A stretch of DNA of 7,831 nt from an uncultured Anaerolineales bacterium (GTDB taxonomy: Bacteria > Chloroflexota > Anaerolineae > Anaerolineales > UBA11657). Below the pieces are notes generated by a model that ran no database searches, had not been told where the DNA came from, and saw only the letters and a program-made list of their open reading frames with translations. Where the stretch lies: the NCBI GenBank assembly GCA_913040765.1, contig CAJWIA010000059.1, positions 1 to 7,831 of the forward strand. Direction: 5' to 3'. Both the position numbers and the translations under genes were made by a program. Positions 1 to 6,057 of this stretch are shown piece after piece; positions within the stretch are counted from its first letter, which is position 1, and every line of letters begins with the position of its first letter.

Positions 1-45
1 TAAACTCTCCCTTAATTCAACTCCTCTGAGTATAACATGCTACGT
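1..45. other. Intergenic left edge
   Basis: This is the stretch downstream of the minus-strand J-like/SH3b gene. Read on the minus strand it has a TATACT hexamer (34 down to 29) and then purine-rich AGAGGAG and AAGGGAG runs close to the window edge. These could be the promoter and ribosome binding site of a further minus-strand gene starting just outside the window. There is no good -35 hexamer and no gene start is visible, so this is only a possibility. No terminator hairpin is apparent. Confidence 0.25.
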
Positions 46-909
46 TTATTCAAGATAGATTATCTCTAACTCATCGCCCGAACTATCCATGTCCATCACT
101 TCGCTACTTATCCATCCGTCGTTCAGCGAAGCTCTGGGAGAATCCGTGATCACAAACCAGCTACTATCTTCGTTTCTACCATAGACAACCACACAATCTC
201 CCTGGAGCAGCTGCCCAAGCGCCGTATATGCCGTACTTGGGCCTGTGCGCACATTTACGGACACAGCATTAGGACATCCCCGCACTATCACGCTTGTTGG
301 AGTCACTGATGGCATGGTTCTAGCATAGTTCGTTGCCGTTAACCCTTCCGAATACATCACCAGATCCTCATGTGTTGCTGTGATTTTTAGTGCTTCAACA
401 GTACCAGTATGCATAATGGATACTTTTGGCATTTCAGTAGCTGTCTCGGACTGAAATGCATCGCTAACCTCTGTAGTATCTACAATTTGACGTCTGTCGG
501 TATAATATTCTTCGCTATTTCTTGCCGCTCCTACAAAATACAATCCATATCCTATTGCCCCTATCATAAACAGGAATAATCCCGTAGACAATATCACCGA
601 CCATACTTCGCTCTTGCCTCCAGTCCGAACATCTATAGGATGCTCATCAGAACCAACATCAGCTCTATCAGGCGAGGTGTCAATCATACTAATTCTATTA
701 ATGCGGTATTCATTACGTTTTTTAGCATCACAAAGCTCACCATATGCCCATTTTATCTCATCTAGCAATTTCGCATCCTCAGGGTCGCTGGATTCAACTT
801 CAAATGCAGCTATCTGTATCTTATAGGCAGCCTCTATAACACTCATCTCTGAGTCATGGCTTATTCCCAGTATTTCATACGGATCTCCTTCAAACATATT
901 TTGCCCCAT
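46..909 (-). CDS. J-like domain / transmembrane / SH3b membrane protein
   Basis: A 287-residue single-pass membrane protein. Residues 9-72 resemble a J domain: 'DPYEILGISHDSEMSVIEAAY' begins helices I-II and 'DEIKWAYGELCDAKKRNEY' matches helices III-IV. The HPD tripeptide that DnaJ proteins use to stimulate Hsp70 is absent; 'AFEVES' occupies that loop. Residues 103-127 form one hydrophobic membrane helix. Residues about 212-272 are a bacterial SH3 domain (SVNVRTGPSTAY, then a GD turn and DGWIS), a fold that usually binds cell-wall material or peptides. Residues 130-205 are a Ser/Thr-rich linker. The likely topology is J-like part in the cytoplasm and SH3b outside. Function is unknown; a link between cytoplasm and envelope is an inference. 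The ATG at 909 is favoured because TATGGT sits 6 nt upstream, as in other genes here. The gene diverges from the DUF59 gene. Confidence 0.8.
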   Translation of the reverse strand: MGQNMFEGDPYEILGISHDSEMSVIEAAYKIQIAAFEVESSDPEDAKLLDEIKWAYGELCDAKKRNEYRINRISMIDTSPDRADVGSDEHPIDVRTGGKSEVWSVILSTGLFLFMIGAIGYGLYFVGAARNSEEYYTDRRQIVDTTEVSDAFQSETATEMPKVSIMHTGTVEALKITATHEDLVMYSEGLTATNYARTMPSVTPTSVIVRGCPNAVSVNVRTGPSTAYTALGQLLQGDCVVVYGRNEDSSWFVITDSPRASLNDGWISSEVMDMDSSGDELEIIYLE

Positions 910-921
910 CAGATTACCATA
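910..921 (-). promoter_or_regulatory. Candidate leaderless promoter of the J-like gene
   Basis: On the minus strand TATGGT (921 down to 916) is followed by exactly 6 nt (AATCTG) and then the ATG. A -10 box at this distance would place the transcript start at, or within a base of, the start codon. No Shine-Dalgarno sequence lies in front of the ATG, which fits a leaderless message. The hexamer matches TATAAT at only four positions, and no clear -35 is seen. Confidence 0.45.
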
Positions 922-933
922 GCCAGTTCGCCT

Positions 934-962
934 TTGACATCATTTTCCCTACCTGATATACT
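934..962 (+). promoter_or_regulatory. Consensus sigma70 promoter of the DUF59 gene
   Basis: TTGACA (934-939), a 17-bp spacer, then TATACT (957-962): a perfect -35, an optimal spacing and a five-of-six -10. The predicted start near 969 gives a leader of about 44 nt before the ATG at 1013. It lies back to back with the promoter of the divergent J-like gene, the two core elements being about 12 bp apart, so the two promoters may compete. Confidence 0.8.
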
Positions 963-1004
963 CAACATCATCATACTGAAATAGGCAACCCTCATCATTA
1001 CAAC

Positions 1005-1009
1005 GGAGG
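1005..1009 (+). promoter_or_regulatory. Shine-Dalgarno site of the DUF59 gene
   Basis: GGAGG lies 3 nt before the ATG at 1013. The spacing is short, but the next in-frame ATG (1031) would be 21 nt away, so this site supports 1013 as the start. It contrasts with four genes in the window that lack such a site. Confidence 0.65.
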
Positions 1010-1012
1010 CTC

Positions 1013-1339
1013 ATGACATCTACCACCGAAATGCAACAAACTGAAGACTCACGCAGTACACTTATTAGAGATTCGCTGCGAGAAGTTATGGATCCCGAGT
1101 TAGGTATGAACGTCGTCGAATTAGGCCTTATTCGTGACATACATATAGATACTGAGTCAGTGAAGATCTCTATGATACTAACAACACCTTTCTGCCCCTA
1201 TGGCCCTGCATTAATAGAATCTGTGCGCACTGCAGCTGAACAAGCCGCCAATGTGCCGACCTCCGTCGAAATGGGCGCAGAAATGTGGAATCCAGAGATG
1301 ATGGAAGAGGGAGCCGGAGGTGATTGGGGTTTATTCTGA
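1013..1339 (+). CDS. MIP18/DUF59 family iron-sulfur cluster assembly protein (SufT/PaaD-like)
   Basis: A 108-residue single-domain protein of the MIP18 (DUF59) family, soluble and presumably cytoplasmic. Members help assemble or deliver Fe-S clusters to target proteins. Family signatures are visible: 'REVMDPELGMNVVELGLI' at residues 23-40 (the DPE...VELGLI motif), 'MILTTPFCP' around residues 54-62 with the conserved reactive Cys61, and a C-terminal 'MWNPEMM' (91-97) matching the usual WxPxxM segment. Length is normal for the stand-alone domain. It has its own strong promoter and Shine-Dalgarno site, so it is probably transcribed alone. No suf or isc genes lie nearby, and paa genes are absent, so a general SufT-like role is more likely than phenylacetate metabolism. 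It converges on selD with only 25 bp between the stop codons and no terminator hairpin there. It ends in TGA, as does selD. Confidence 0.85.
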   Translation: MTSTTEMQQTEDSRSTLIRDSLREVMDPELGMNVVELGLIRDIHIDTESVKISMILTTPFCPYGPALIESVRTAAEQAANVPTSVEMGAEMWNPEMMEEGAGGDWGLF

Positions 1340-1364
1340 CAGAAACGCATTATTTATTTCTAGA

Positions 1365-2453
1365 TCACTCCACTATAATATTTCCTGATTGGCCAACCAC
1401 CACTTCCCCAACAATATAACTATCATCTCCACCATTATCCACTATCGCGTCCAACAAATCTAGTGCACTATCAGGTTGAACAGACATCAATAACCCTCCC
1501 GAAGTTTGCGGGTCAAAAAGCAATTTAAGTTTCCAGCCCGCCAGCTCCTTCGCATAGGTAACGAACTCTCCGTAATATTCCTTGTTAGCAACGGCCCCAT
1601 CAGAGAATAATCCTGCTTTAGAATATTCGTGACTACCAGAAATCCAAGGTAGGTTATCAGACTGGATATTTATTGCACATTCAGCTCCAATTGCCATTTC
1701 ATGAAGATGCCCAACAAGACCGTATCCAGTCACGTCCGTAGCAGCATGAACATGAGGATATATAGCAGTTGCCCCAAGCATTCCACTAGAATTAAGTTTT
1801 GACATCACTTTTACGCAGGCCTCTAAATGCACTTCCCTAACTCTAGATTCTTTTAGAGCAGTTGTAATAACCCCACTGCCAAGCGGTTTCGTAAGCACAA
1901 TCAAATCACCAATCTGAGCTCCACCCTTCCGCAAAATCCTATCAGGATGGACAATACCTGTTACAGCCAAACCAAACTTTGGCTCAGCATCCTTCACGGT
2001 ATGACCTCCCGCAAGAAACGCGCCCGACTCCATCACCTTATCTAATCCGCCCTTTAGCACATCTCGAATTACCGATGGGTCCATTTCTTCCGGCCATGCG
2101 ACCAAATTAAGAGCCATTTGAGGCACCGCACCCATAGCATAAATATCAGACAGAGCATTAGCTGCCGCAACGCTGCCGTACGAATATGCATCATCGACTA
2201 CTGGAGCGAAAAAGTCTGCAGTGAAAACTAGCGCCTTATCATCATCTATTTTCATCACTGCAGCATCATCTGGACTATCCAAGCCCACAATCAAGTCTGC
2301 AGCTTGATGTTTGCCAACTTCTCCGCCTAGAGTACTTACGATTTCCCCCAGCACCTGAGGGCCAAGCTTTCCTGCTCAACCAGCGCACGACGCAAAAGAA
2401 GTCAGCTTTATCTCTTTACCACTACCTAACCTTCTATCTGGGCTAGTACTCAT
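1365..2453 (-). CDS. selD: Selenide, water dikinase, selenocysteine-containing
   Basis: SelD makes selenophosphate from selenide and ATP, the selenium donor for Sec-tRNA and, in some bacteria, 2-selenouridine in tRNA. The frame from ATG 2453 reads 362 residues if TGA 2376-2378 is taken as selenocysteine. The N-terminal active-site loop is then 'SFASCAGUAGKLGP' (residues 19-32), with Sec26 at the place of the catalytic Cys of other SelDs, Cys23 as possible redox partner and Lys29 as the conserved catalytic/ATP-site lysine. Further family motifs: DSPDDAAV (59-66), TADFF (78-82), AGGHTVKDAEP (148-158), ATDVTGYG (238-245), DPQTSGGLL (314-322). Reading TGA as a stop leaves a GTG start at 2354 and removes the active site, giving a protein that could not work. 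An in-frame TAA at 2463-2465 excludes a longer start, and TAAAAT lies 6 nt before the ATG. The gene itself ends in TGA. Confidence 0.93.
2345..2361 (-). promoter_or_regulatory. Bacterial SECIS-like recoding hairpin in selD
   Basis: In the selD message, CCCUCAG (2361-2355) pairs with CUGGGGG (2351-2345) over 7 bp (one G-U pair) around a GUG loop. With the last pair open it is a 6-bp stem with a GGUGC loop. The 3-nt loop begins 22 nt after the UGA, within the distance typical of bacterial SECIS elements, which bind SelB and whose apical loop normally carries G near its start. The stem is G/C-rich and lies inside coding sequence, as expected in bacteria. Confidence 0.75.
2376..2378 (-). other. 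Selenocysteine codon (UGA) of selD
   Basis: In-frame TGA as codon 26 of selD, within the conserved 'CAG-U-AGK' active-site loop. Homologous coding sequence continues on both sides: the N-terminal 'KEIKLTSF' before it and 'AGKLGP' after it. This is the exact position where other SelD proteins carry the catalytic Cys or Sec. Confidence 0.92.
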
Positions 2454-2465
2454 ACCTTTATTTTA
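2454..2465 (-). promoter_or_regulatory. Candidate leaderless promoter of selD
   Basis: TAAAAT (2465 down to 2460) is followed by six bases (AAAGGT) and then ATG 2453, placing a predicted transcript start at the start codon. The AAAGG next to the ATG is too close to act as a normal Shine-Dalgarno site. A GGAG about 17 nt upstream of the ATG is too far. No recognisable -35 is present. It supports independent transcription of selD from the 108-bp gap after the monooxygenase gene; read-through from that gene is also possible. Confidence 0.5.
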
Positions 2466-2561
2466 TCACTCCTACAAATATTGATAATATATCTAATTTC
2501 ATTTGTTATCATCCATCTCTAGTCGATACAATTCTAGTTACCATTGTAGATCATGCGTTTT

Positions 2562-4325
2562 TTACGGACAGTATACTGATATTGATATCTTTTCCATACG
2601 TGCCTTAAGCTGCATAGCAAGGAAACGCGAGTACAATCGCGACTGTGTCAATCCTCCACCGTGAAACCACAAACCCGCACATGCAGTCGGTTTCCACATA
2701 TTTCGCAATTCGCCTTCCCATGGACCAGGATCATACTTAGTGCCGGAGCCCAGTCCCCAACATTCTCCAACTTTAACAGCCATATCAGACGATATAAGTT
2801 TTGATACCCAGCTGGCCATCGATTGGAATCCAGTCGCAAATACGATGAGGTCTGCTTCTATTTTAGTGTCGTCGCTCAGCACCATTCCACGGTCTTCTAT
2901 ACGCTGTATAGTCACTCCACTTCTAAGCTTAACCAATCCTTCAACAACTAATTCTGTAGCACCGACATCAATATAATACCCCGACCCTCTATACATGTAC
3001 ATCATCTCCAAGCCCGTTTGATCTTCGCCAAAAGTAAGTAAAAATCCCGCGTCAACCAGGCGACGGTAATACTCACGATCATCATTAGCTATCTGCGACC
3101 ATACTGATCTCATTTGCTCTCGCATTAACTGATATGGGATTGAAGCGCCAGCTAGATCTAAGTCTGCGGTTGTCACGCCACTATCAGCCACGGCTTGAGT
3201 ATACTTACTGCGTGAGAAAAAAGTCTCAGAACGCACTACTAACGTCTCTGATCGCTGCACCATAGTTACATCAGCACCTTGTTCCCATAGGTTCATACAT
3301 ATATCATGAGCGGAACTGTTAGAACCTACCACCACGCACTTGCTTCCACAAAATTTCTTTCCATTATCAAACCCGCTCGAATGACAGATAACACCATTAA
3401 ATAATTTAATACCTTCAATCTCAGGGACTTTAGGATTGCCCGACATCCCGGTAGCAATAACCAAGTGCTTGGGCCTAAGTTGCACTACTTCATCGAAACG
3501 CTTTACATCTACACTCCATTCCTGCAGATCTTCCGAGTATTTAGCTCCCACACATGTCGTAGACGACCAATAGTTTATGTCCATCACCTTAACATACATT
3601 TCCAGCCAGTCTCCCATTCTGTCTTTCGACATAAATACTGGCCAGTCATCAGGAAACTGAAGGTATGGCATCTGATCCTGCCACACAGTATTACGCAGAT
3701 AAAGGGAGTGATAACGATTTCGCCATGAGTCACCAGGTCTTATATTTTTGTCCACCACAATAGTTGGTACATCCAACACCCTTAGCCGAGCGGCCAAACC
3801 TATGCCTCCTTGTCCGCCACCTACCACGACAACATACGGTTGCTCAATATACCCTAACTCTTTCTCTTTTTCTATTCTATCGTCGAGCCATGTCTTACGA
3901 CCTTTAATAGCTTTGTTGATATATCCTTTCTTCCTTCTGGTAAGCGTAGCCTCCTCATGGCCAATCAATTCGTCGACTGATGTAAATAGCACACTGCATT
4001 TTCCATTTTTCAAAGTAAGCTTACCCTTGCAATTTGCTATCGATGTAGCAAATGTAAACCAGCATGAATTTCCTTCCTGCTCTATTAGGCTACTTCGTTG
4101 GATTTCCCATTCAGCCACGTTGATCATTCCGGATGTGGCCTTCAGCATATCCGCTATATCTTTTTTTCCTCCCACAGTAATAATGTTCCATGTAAAAGCC
4201 AAAATATCACGCCAGCATCCTTCTTCCAAGAATAGATTGGTTGCCAGTTCATGTTCGCCAACTCTAACGCATCTAAAAAACTCCACCAACCAATTATTTG
4301 CTTCTTTATATATCGAATTAGACAT
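2562..4325 (-). CDS. Flavin-containing monooxygenase with N-terminal NTF2-like domain
   Basis: A 587-residue predicted class B flavoprotein monooxygenase that would use FAD, NAD(P)H and O2 to oxygenate a small substrate. Residues about 5-125 look like an NTF2/SnoaL-type alpha+beta domain. Residues 164-176 hold the FAD-binding GxGxxG (VVVVGGGQGGIG). 'FNGVICHSSGF' (309-319) matches the FMO fingerprint FxGxxxHxxx(Y/F), close to the HSS form of YUCCA-like enzymes. 'VVVGSNSSAHD' (331-341) is the NADP-binding Rossmann motif, and 'FATGF' (496-500) the late ATG motif. The C-terminal 'GGGLTQSRLYSRFLAMQLKA' is typical of this long subfamily. The phenylalanine at the end of the fingerprint argues against a Baeyer-Villiger enzyme, which has Trp there. 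The substrate cannot be read from sequence. There is no signal peptide or membrane helix. It diverges from fhaA across 22 bp; selD follows 108 bp downstream. Confidence 0.88.
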   Translation of the reverse strand: MSNSIYKEANNWLVEFFRCVRVGEHELATNLFLEEGCWRDILAFTWNIITVGGKKDIADMLKATSGMINVAEWEIQRSSLIEQEGNSCWFTFATSIANCKGKLTLKNGKCSVLFTSVDELIGHEEATLTRRKKGYINKAIKGRKTWLDDRIEKEKELGYIEQPYVVVVGGGQGGIGLAARLRVLDVPTIVVDKNIRPGDSWRNRYHSLYLRNTVWQDQMPYLQFPDDWPVFMSKDRMGDWLEMYVKVMDINYWSSTTCVGAKYSEDLQEWSVDVKRFDEVVQLRPKHLVIATGMSGNPKVPEIEGIKLFNGVICHSSGFDNGKKFCGSKCVVVGSNSSAHDICMNLWEQGADVTMVQRSETLVVRSETFFSRSKYTQAVADSGVTTADLDLAGASIPYQLMREQMRSVWSQIANDDREYYRRLVDAGFLLTFGEDQTGLEMMYMYRGSGYYIDVGATELVVEGLVKLRSGVTIQRIEDRGMVLSDDTKIEADLIVFATGFQSMASWVSKLISSDMAVKVGECWGLGSGTKYDPGPWEGELRNMWKPTACAGLWFHGGGLTQSRLYSRFLAMQLKARMEKISISVYCP

Positions 4326-4347
4326 AACTCTATTATATAATCAAACT
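4326..4347. promoter_or_regulatory. Mirror-symmetric divergent leaderless promoter, monooxygenase / fhaA
   Basis: The whole 22-bp gap between two divergent ATG codons is 6 bp, a perfect 10-bp palindrome ATTATATAAT (4332-4341), and 6 bp. The palindrome gives TATAAT on the plus strand (4336-4341), 6 nt before the fhaA ATG at 4348. It also gives TATAAT on the minus strand (4337 down to 4332), 6 nt before the monooxygenase ATG at 4325. Both transcripts should therefore start at their own start codon. There is no room for a Shine-Dalgarno site. The overlap means RNA polymerase can use only one direction at a time. Any -35 contact would lie in the opposite gene, and none is obvious. Confidence 0.7.
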
Positions 4348-5130
4348 ATGAACGGACCCATCGCCACTCTTGAACGCAAAGTACAGACGCTATTAGAGCA
4401 AAACCTAGTAGCGCTATTACGACGTCATCTCGATATTCCAATACTAGCATTAGAGCTAGCCAGAACGTTGCAGCAATCATACATCGACACACCTACACAA
4501 GCACCAAGTAACATTGCTCCACATCGCTATACACTACTTGTACATCCGCAAACACTAACCAAAATGAAAAAGGAAACTCCAGACTTGGAATCCACTCTTT
4601 CGACTCTGATAACCCGAATAGTCAAAACGCTTGAATTAGCACTTATCGATACGCCAACAGTTATAATCACTACGGATCGCACAATCGCCCAAGGTTCCGT
4701 AAAGATATTGACTGAGTCAGTAGAACCAACCACCGCAGCTACTATTCAAATGACCCCATTGGATGCAGATGCTACCGGGTCAGCGACCAACACTATGGCA
4801 TACATCATAGTTAACGGGGACTACTATCATCCACTACGTCACCAGCTGACCACAATAGGTCGGAGATTAGACAACAACATAATCATTGAAAACTCTGATG
4901 TTTCTCGGTCTCACGCCCAAATTCGCCTACGGACCGACAAATGGGTCTTGTTTGACACAAACTCGCGACTCGGCACTCAAATAAACAACAAACCAATCAA
5001 AGAGCAGGTTCTGCAAAACGGAGATGTGATATCAATAGGTTCCACCACATTGATATTTGTTAACGACGCCATCGACCACAAACATAAGACCTCTGAAGCC
5101 AGCCGATACGGAGGTACAGTACCGGTCTAA
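4348..5130 (+). CDS. fhaA: FhaA-like protein, DUF3662 plus FHA domain
   Basis: A 260-residue cytoplasmic protein. Residues 1-125 fit the DUF3662 (FhaA N-terminal) domain: 'LERKVQTLLEQNLVALLRRHLDIPILALEL' in pattern, then a beta section 'HRYTLLVHPQTL' and 'VIITTDRTIAQGSVKIL'. Residues about 150-240 are a forkhead-associated domain, which binds phosphothreonine: GR (171-172), SRSH (186-189), and 'DTNSRLGTQIN' (203-213). In the last motif the usual Asn of NGT is Leu208, which may weaken binding. FhaA proteins work with Ser/Thr kinases in cell-wall and division control in actinobacteria. No kinase is in view. The frame is open back to 3748, but that part is antisense to the monooxygenase gene. 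ATG 4348 is chosen because the DUF3662 homology begins there and TATAAT lies 6 nt upstream. fhaB follows after 16 nt. Confidence 0.83.
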   Translation: MNGPIATLERKVQTLLEQNLVALLRRHLDIPILALELARTLQQSYIDTPTQAPSNIAPHRYTLLVHPQTLTKMKKETPDLESTLSTLITRIVKTLELALIDTPTVIITTDRTIAQGSVKILTESVEPTTAATIQMTPLDADATGSATNTMAYIIVNGDYYHPLRHQLTTIGRRLDNNIIIENSDVSRSHAQIRLRTDKWVLFDTNSRLGTQINNKPIKEQVLQNGDVISIGSTTLIFVNDAIDHKHKTSEASRYGGTVPV

Positions 5131-5146
5131 AATCTACCCATCAATA

Positions 5147-5560
5147 ATGCCACCAGATACTTTTTACCAACTGCTCCGATTACTCTTATTCATAATTCTT
5201 TATGGATTTATTGGTGTAGTTATATGGACAATATGGCAAGATATAAAATCTACTCGCCAACTCATTAATTTGTCCCTATCTGCCAAAGGCACTCTTATCG
5301 AGACTAGCACTGATCACTATCACACTGTCACACCAGTAACTTCCGTGGGCCGGTCCTCAGGCAACACAGTAATACTTCAAGACACAACTGTTTCCATGCA
5401 ACATGCGCTAATCACACGACGAGACGCCATGTGGTGGCTCGAGGACCTTGAGTCTCGTAACGGCACGCAACTAAACAGCCAGCCAGTCAACAATCCAACA
5501 GTGATATCAAACGGAGATATTATTACAATCGGCCGTTACAATTTTAATTTTAAGGAGTAA
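5147..5560 (+). CDS. fhaB: FhaB-like membrane-anchored FHA protein
   Basis: A 137-residue protein with one N-terminal membrane helix (about residues 8-30, 'LLRLLLFIILYGFIGVVIW') and a C-terminal FHA domain. FHA motifs are GR (68-69), 'VSMQH' (82-86, keeping the SxxH pattern but with Met in place of the common Arg) and 'ESRNGTQLN' (102-110). The short form with one helix matches FhaB-type proteins, which present a phosphothreonine-binding domain at the membrane. ATG 5147 is chosen because the helix follows at once. The frame extends back to a TTG at 5057, but that overlaps fhaA and adds a non-hydrophobic tail. The gene lies 16 nt after the fhaA stop and probably shares its transcript. The GGAGGT at 5110-5115 is 31 nt from the ATG, too far for a normal ribosome binding site, so coupling to fhaA translation is likely. 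Confidence 0.82.
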   Translation: MPPDTFYQLLRLLLFIILYGFIGVVIWTIWQDIKSTRQLINLSLSAKGTLIETSTDHYHTVTPVTSVGRSSGNTVILQDTTVSMQHALITRRDAMWWLEDLESRNGTQLNSQPVNNPTVISNGDIITIGRYNFNFKE

Positions 5561-5624
5561 GTCCAGGGCTTCAATTTACTTGTTGATGGCCAAACCTATT
5601 ATCAGCTTACTGTCATCTTGATTA
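5561..5624. other. Convergent gap between fhaB and the pentapeptide gene
   Basis: A 64-bp tail-to-tail gap. I see no stem-loop followed by a T run on either strand, so transcription of the two converging genes has no evident intrinsic terminator here. Confidence 0.5.
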
Positions 5625-5993
5625 CTATCCATCTGATTTTGCGCCACAATCTTCTGGATCAAAGTTCAATGGCCATTTTGTAGACTCATCATATGTGGCC
5701 CCCTGCATCGAAATTTTCCCTAGGTTACTTCCAACCAGCGATGCTCCTCGCAAATTAGCGCCACCAAGGTTAGCCTCGTACAAATTGGTATTACTGAGAT
5801 TTGCATTTCTTAAATCCGCCCCGCTCATGTTAGCCTTGCACAAATTTGCACCGGTAAAATTTACCCCTACCAGTATTGTGTTTTCTAACTTAGCCGACAA
5901 CATATTGGCTCCATTCAAATAAGCACCCTGAAGATTACATTCGCTCAAATCTGCTCCAACAAGACTCGCACCTACATTAACTTGATCACTCAT
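5625..5993 (-). CDS. Pentapeptide-repeat protein
   Basis: A 122-residue protein made mostly of A(D/N)LxX repeats from about residue 8 to 100: 'GADLSECNLQGAYLNGANML', 'GADLRNANLSNTNLYEANL', 'GANLRGASLVGSNL'. Such repeats fold as a right-handed square beta-helix. The end, 'ATYDESTKWPLNFDPEDCGA', is the capping segment common in this family (YD..T.WP..FDP). No signal peptide or membrane helix is seen. The family includes DNA-mimicking gyrase-protecting proteins, but most members have no known role and nothing here selects one. An AAGGA 6 nt before ATG 5993 supports the start. The gene follows the third DinB gene by 64 nt on the same strand. A possible own promoter lies in that gap. Confidence 0.88.
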   Translation of the reverse strand: MSDQVNVGASLVGADLSECNLQGAYLNGANMLSAKLENTILVGVNFTGANLCKANMSGADLRNANLSNTNLYEANLGGANLRGASLVGSNLGKISMQGATYDESTKWPLNFDPEDCGAKSDG

Positions 5994-5998
5994 TTTTC

Positions 5999-6004
5999 AT
6001 CCTT
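5999..6004 (-). promoter_or_regulatory. Shine-Dalgarno site of the pentapeptide gene
   Basis: AAGGA on the minus strand (6004 down to 6000) is 6 nt before ATG 5993. A second ATG at 6000 is out of frame with the repeats. Confidence 0.6.
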
Positions 6005-6019
6005 GCTATCTGCAGTATC

Positions 6020-6048
6020 AAACTAGTTCTTTGCGCTGACCATTTCAA
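6020..6048 (-). promoter_or_regulatory. Possible promoter of the pentapeptide gene
   Basis: On the minus strand TTGAAA (6048 down to 6043), 17 nt, then TAGTTT (6025 down to 6020). The -35 is good and the -10 is weak. It would give a leader of about 20 nt carrying the AAGGA site. Co-transcription with the DinB genes is the alternative. Confidence 0.3.
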
Positions 6049-6057
6049 GCCCGTTCA

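Noticed and set aside
1340..1364. Terminator between the DUF59 gene and selD
   Set aside because: The 25-bp gap has no stem-loop with a T run on either strand.
1365..2354. selD starting at GTG 2354 (329 residues)
   Set aside because: It lacks the catalytic Cys/Sec loop and Lys29. The homologous N-terminus lies just upstream through an in-frame UGA.
3465..3728. 87-codon plus-strand frame inside the monooxygenase
   Set aside because: It is antisense to the coding region of a conserved enzyme and shows no family motif.
3748..4347. N-terminal extension of the fhaA frame by 200 residues
   Set aside because: It is entirely antisense to the well-supported monooxygenase gene, and the DUF3662 homology begins at ATG 4348.
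5110..5115. GGAGGT as the fhaB ribosome binding site
   Set aside because: It is 31 nt from the fhaB ATG, and no start codon in the fhaB frame lies at a suitable distance.
5057..5146. fhaB start at TTG 5057
   Set aside because: It overlaps fhaA and adds a polar stretch before the membrane helix. ATG 5147 directly precedes the helix, as in FhaB-type proteins.
5695..5922. 75-codon plus-strand frame opposite the pentapeptide gene
   Set aside because: It is a by-product of the repeat's regular codon pattern read antisense; it has no ribosome binding site and no recognisable domain.
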